Of a stretch of DNA of 10,010 nt, positions 8,000 through 10,010 are shown in pieces. This stretch comes from Prevotella sp. UBA1378 (GTDB lineage Bacteria; Bacteroidota; Bacteroidia; Bacteroidales; Bacteroidaceae), in the NCBI GenBank assembly GCA_002305505.1, contig DBRC01000019.1, forward strand, positions 20,971 through 30,980, written 5' to 3'. The translations under genes were made by a program, and so were the position numbers. Each line of letters starts with the position of its first letter. The stretch's first letter is position 1. The notes beneath the pieces are model-generated. The model was not told where the DNA came from. It did not search any database and saw nothing but the letters and a program-made list of their open reading frames with translations.

Positions 8000-8137
8000 G
8001 GACTGGAGATGATTGGGTTAGCGATTAAGCATCAAAATCAGGGATTAAGGATGGGTTGCCGCGCCGAAAACATATATATCTTCAACCTATAACAACCATC
8101 CGGCCTTAATCCCTGATCTTTAATCCCTAATTAGAAA
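8000..8137. repeat. Imperfect inverted repeat between fabG and the pseudouridine synthase gene
   Basis: Perfect 14-bp arms (ATCAGGGATTAAGG at 8037-8050, complement at 8104-8117) continue inward, after a CCGG insertion on the right arm, as ATGGGTTG (8051-8058) against CAACCAT (8093-8099). They continue outward with further GGATTAA-like units: GCGATTAAG near 8030-8039 and TTAATCCCT at 8120-8128. On the minus strand the outer end of the stem is followed by a short TTTT, so it may end the tetR-fabG transcript. The repeated GGGATTAA words suggest a dispersed intergenic element. Confidence 0.6.
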
Positions 8138-8884
8138 CTACATGTTCATACCGCCGTCGACTTGTATTACCTGCCCCGTAATGTAGGATGACATGTCGGA
8201 TGCAAGGAAGGCTGCCACGTTGGCTATGTCCTCAACGGTTCCGCCGCGGCGCAGAGGTATCCGCTGAATCCACTCCTTACGGATGTCATCAGGCAGCTCC
8301 TGGGTCATGGCCGTATCAATGAAACCGGGGGCAATCGCATTGGCACGGATACCGCGGGAACCCACTTCCTGGCCAATACTCTTTGCCAAAGCTATCATAC
8401 CGGCCTTCGAGGCTGCATAGTTGCACTGCCCTGCATTGCCGTGAACGCCCACCACCGAAGCCATGTTAATGATAGAGCCGCTCTTCTGGCGCATCATGAT
8501 AGGGGTGCAGGCATGGATAAAATTGAAGGCCGACTTCAAGTTGACTGCAATCACCGCATCCCACTGCTGTTCAGTCATGCGCATCATCAGTCCGTCTTTC
8601 GTGATACCGGCATTGTTCACCAAAATATCAATACTGCCGAAATCGGCTTTTACCTGATTCACGACCTCTTCTGTCTGTGCAAAGTCGGCAGCATTACTGG
8701 CATAACCTTTCACTTTCACACCTTTCGCGGCAATTTCAGCTTCTGTCTGCTTCCCGTTCTCGTCGATAACAAGGTCGGTGAACGCAACGTTAGCGCCTTC
8801 TTCGGCAAACTTCAATGCAATGGCTTTTCCAATACCGCGTGCAGCCCCTGTTACAAGGGCAACTTTTCCTTCTAATAATCTCAT
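8138..8884 (-). CDS. fabG: 3-oxoacyl-[acyl-carrier-protein] reductase (FabG, SDR family)
   Basis: A 248-residue short-chain dehydrogenase/reductase that reduces 3-oxoacyl-ACP with NADPH in the fatty-acid elongation cycle (cytoplasmic). Rossmann cofactor motif TGAARGIG is at 12-19 and the stabilising NNAG at 90-93. The catalytic set is complete: Asn115, Ser143 (in NMASVVG), Tyr156 and Lys160 (YAASK). It ends in ITGQVIQVDGGMNM, as FabG proteins do, and the length is exactly usual. The sequence is much closer to FabG than to other SDR reductases, though a specialised paralogue is not excluded. It starts 42 bases after the TetR-family gene on the same strand with no good promoter between, so the pair is likely one operon, which points to TetR control of a lipid-synthesis step. 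Confidence 0.93.
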   Translation of the reverse strand: MRLLEGKVALVTGAARGIGKAIALKFAEEGANVAFTDLVIDENGKQTEAEIAAKGVKVKGYASNAADFAQTEEVVNQVKADFGSIDILVNNAGITKDGLMMRMTEQQWDAVIAVNLKSAFNFIHACTPIMMRQKSGSIINMASVVGVHGNAGQCNYAASKAGMIALAKSIGQEVGSRGIRANAIAPGFIDTAMTQELPDDIRKEWIQRIPLRRGGTVEDIANVAAFLASDMSSYITGQVIQVDGGMNM

Positions 8885-8926
8885 GATTCTAATTGTTTGA
8901 AATATATTGATTCTTATTTGTCGTGG

Positions 8927-9520
8927 TTATTTCATTAAACTCTTACCCAGTGCGCCATAAACGACTTTGGCGACAAGGGGCTTACTCGTTTCCTCGGTCA
9001 TTCCGTGCCCCAGGCGACCGTAGATATAAGGCACCTCCAGCCCTTTAATGCAATAGTGAGTGATATCGGCAACCAAATCTACATTGTCGATGTCGAACTC
9101 GCCGTCGGCCTTTCCCTCAGCATATACCTTGCGGAACAATTCGATTTCATCTTCATCGAAATTCTTGCGCACCTTTTCCACCATCCATATATTGCGGAAA
9201 AACTCGGCACGCAGGTTACCGTTGCGCACAACGGTTTCTTTTATCATGCTCAGATGTGTATAAATCAACTCGATAATTTTATCTTGGGGGCGTATCTTCT
9301 TGGCAGCCACTTCGTCCAACTTGTCAGACAACCGCTCCAATTCTGATTCTATCACAGCATAGTATACGTCTTCCTTACTTTTAAAATAGGTATACAACGT
9401 ACGCCGTCCTTTACCCGATAGCAAAGCGATATCATTCATTGTCGTATTCTCCAGGCCGTTTTTTGCAAACAGCTGCCGTGCGACATCTACAAGTTTCTGT
9501 CTGGTTTTTGATATTGACAT
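8927..9520 (-). CDS. TetR/AcrR-family transcriptional regulator
   Basis: A 197-residue one-domain-plus-ligand-domain repressor. The N-terminal DNA-binding domain is at about 5-52: KTRQKLVDVARQLFAKNGLE, then the helix-turn-helix TTMNDIALLSGKGRRTLYTY and FKSKEDVYYAVI. The remainder is the variable ligand-binding and dimerisation part, so the ligand is not predictable; with fabG directly downstream an acyl-CoA, acyl-ACP or fatty acid is a reasonable inference. The start is strongly supported by a GAGGAGGG Shine-Dalgarno at 9535-9528, seven bases before the ATG. A matched promoter (9573-9604) and a palindrome over its start site suggest autorepression. Length and fold are ordinary for the family. 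Confidence 0.93.
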   Translation of the reverse strand: MSISKTRQKLVDVARQLFAKNGLENTTMNDIALLSGKGRRTLYTYFKSKEDVYYAVIESELERLSDKLDEVAAKKIRPQDKIIELIYTHLSMIKETVVRNGNLRAEFFRNIWMVEKVRKNFDEDEIELFRKVYAEGKADGEFDIDNVDLVADITHYCIKGLEVPYIYGRLGHGMTEETSKPLVAKVVYGALGKSLMK

Positions 9521-9527
9521 TTATCTG

Positions 9528-9535
9528 CCCTCCTC
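9528..9535 (-). promoter_or_regulatory. Strong Shine-Dalgarno of the tetR-like gene
   Basis: GAGGAGGG on the minus strand sits 7 bases before the ATG at 9520, a near-perfect match to the anti-Shine-Dalgarno. The other protein genes in the window have A-rich or featureless leaders, the usual state in Bacteroidetes, so this one stands out and fixes the start codon. Confidence 0.75.
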
Positions 9536-9549
9536 GAATAATTATTGTA

Positions 9550-9575
9550 TTGCACATTGCAAATATCATGTGCAA
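9550..9575. promoter_or_regulatory. Candidate TetR operator (inverted repeat)
   Basis: TTGCACAT at 9550-9557 and its perfect complement ATGTGCAA at 9568-9575 are separated by 10 bases, giving a 26-bp palindrome. It overlaps the 3' part of the -7 element and the predicted start site (near 9566) of the tetR promoter. Position, size and symmetry are those expected of an autoregulatory TetR-family operator. Binding is inferred, not shown. Confidence 0.55.
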
Positions 9576-9604
9576 AAGTAAAAATTATATTTTGATTGAG
9601 CAAA
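9573..9604 (-). promoter_or_regulatory. Promoter of tetR-fabG
   Basis: On the minus strand TTTG (9604-9601), a 20-base spacer and TACTTTTG (9580-9573) match the Bacteroidetes primary-sigma promoter (TTTG, 19-21 bases, TAnnTTTG) without mismatch. The start would fall near 9566, giving a tetR leader of about 45 bases. Confidence 0.75.
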
Positions 9605-9751
9605 TAAAATAATGAAAAAGATGCGGGTTGCACTGCAAATAATGGAAAAACAAGGGGAAAACAGAACTGAAAACTTGTAAAATCAAACAATAAACAACAC
9701 AAATATGCATATCATGTAAAAAAGTATGCAAAAAAATTTGCTCAATCAAAA
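9590..9751. repeat. 16-bp inverted repeat inside a duplicated promoter block
   Basis: TTTTGATTGAGCAAAT at 9590-9605 recurs as its exact complement at 9736-9751. Each copy is preceded, at the same 9-base distance, by a direct repeat on the plus strand: 9563-9580 and 9709-9726 agree at 16 of 18 positions. The 16-mer is itself quasi-palindromic, with TTTG at one end and CAAA at the other, so each copy can supply a -33 element to either strand. Confidence 0.75.
9719..9750 (-). promoter_or_regulatory. Second, weaker tetR-direction promoter (possible decayed copy)
   Basis: Minus-strand TTTG (9750-9747), a 20-base spacer and TACTTTTT (9726-9719) match the same promoter consensus at 11 of 12 positions. 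It corresponds base for base to the tetR promoter within the duplicated block, 146 bases upstream. It may be a minor upstream promoter or a relic. Confidence 0.35.
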
Positions 9752-9768
9752 ATAAAGCAGTACCTTTG
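9737..9768 (+). promoter_or_regulatory. Promoter of the initiator tRNA gene
   Basis: TTTG (9737-9740), a 20-base spacer and TACCTTTG (9761-9768) match the Bacteroidetes primary-sigma consensus perfectly. The start would be near 9775, about 14 bases before the mature tRNA 5' end. Its -33 region lies on the same 16-bp element as the reverse-facing weak promoter. Confidence 0.75.
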
Positions 9769-9788
9769 CACTCGCAAATAAGAAATAT

Positions 9789-9864
9789 CGCGGAGTGGAG
9801 CAGTTGGTAGCTCGCCAGGCTCATAACCTGGAGGTCGCATGTTCGAGTCCTGCCTCCGCAACCA
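9789..9864 (+). tRNA. Initiator tRNA-Met (anticodon CAT), CCA encoded
   Basis: A 76-base cloverleaf with anticodon CAT at 9822-9824 in loop CTCATAA. Initiator features are present: an unpaired C1·A72 at the acceptor end (C9789 with A9860; pairs 2-71 to 7-66 are intact), A11-U24 in the D stem, and G30-C40 and G31-C39 in the anticodon stem. The encoded 3' end is ACCA. Two departures are visible: position 29-41 is A-U rather than the usual G-C, and the T stem has a U52·C62 mismatch (T9840, C9850). It is preceded by a consensus promoter and followed by a terminator, so it is a single-gene unit and probably expressed. Confidence 0.93.
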
Positions 9865-9868
9865 AAAC

Positions 9869-9911
9869 ACGGGTAGTAAGCTGTAAAACAGTTAGCTGCC
9901 CGTTCTTATTT
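9869..9911 (+). terminator. Intrinsic terminator of the initiator tRNA
   Basis: A 15-bp stem (ACGGGTAGTAAGCTG at 9869-9883 with CAGTTAGCTGCCCGT at 9889-9903) includes three G·U wobbles and one A-A mismatch, and has a 5-base loop. It is followed by TCTTATTT. It begins five bases after the tRNA 3' end. Confidence 0.75.
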
Positions 9912-10010
9912 GGACATATCCCAACCCGCTATTTTAAGGCTCAGCGGAAGATCCTATTTTAACGCCAGTCCGGGATAAGAAACCCACGCTAATCCGGCGG
10001 CATAAAGGCA
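9912..10010. other. Gene-free right edge with short repeats
   Basis: No frame encodes a recognisable protein. The stretch holds two copies of CTATTTTAA (9929-9937, 9954-9962) and, at 9962-9979, the complement of the motif seen at 62-79 (17 of 18 positions). It is probably intergenic repeat material. Confidence 0.5.

Noticed and set aside
9487..9824. Small minus-strand frames over the tetR upstream region and the tRNA
   Set aside because: They are Phe/Leu/Cys-rich translations of AT-rich DNA that overlap promoters and a tRNA gene.
9789..9864. Integration of a mobile element at the tRNA gene
   Set aside because: The tRNA 3' end is intact, followed at once by its terminator, and no duplicated tRNA end or integrase is seen in the window.

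Overview
The window looks like a piece of a Bacteroidales chromosome (Bacteroides, Parabacteroides or a close relative). The evidence is a SusC/SusD outer-membrane pair preceded by an ECF sigma factor and a FecR-type anti-sigma factor, and promoters in the Bacteroidetes style (TTTG, about 20 bases, TAnnTTTG) in front of the tRNA and tetR genes. The genus cannot be fixed from the sequence. I see no phage, insertion sequence, CRISPR array or obviously foreign gene.

Layout, left to right: (1) 1-317 has no gene. It holds a probable plus-strand terminator at the left edge, a short repeat that recurs near the right edge, and a GC-rich inverted repeat. (2) 318-7203, all minus strand and transcribed right to left, is one signalling-plus-uptake cassette: ECF sigma factor, FecR anti-sigma factor, SusC-like TonB-dependent transporter with an N-terminal STN signalling domain, and SusD-like surface lipoprotein. 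(3) 7298-7999 (minus) is an RluA-family pseudouridine synthase. (4) 8000-8137 holds a large imperfect inverted repeat. (5) 8138-9520 (minus) is a TetR-family regulator followed by FabG-type 3-oxoacyl-ACP reductase, probably one operon. (6) 9521-9788 is an AT-rich divergent promoter region with duplicated promoter blocks and palindromes. (7) 9789-9864 (plus) is an initiator tRNA-Met(CAT) with an intrinsic terminator after it. The last 99 bases carry no recognisable gene.

How it works together (inference from families): substrate import by SusC/SusD is sensed when the SusC STN domain contacts the periplasmic part of FecR. FecR then releases the sigma factor, which raises susCD transcription. 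No glycan-degrading enzyme lies in the window, so the substrate is unknown. The TetR regulator probably represses itself and fabG through a palindrome over its own promoter. The most unusual sequence is the tetR/tRNA intergenic region, where a repeated block of about 43 bp carries -33 elements on both strands. The tRNA also departs from textbook initiator features. The protein-coding genes are otherwise familiar Bacteroidales types; I do not see a clearly new multi-gene system.
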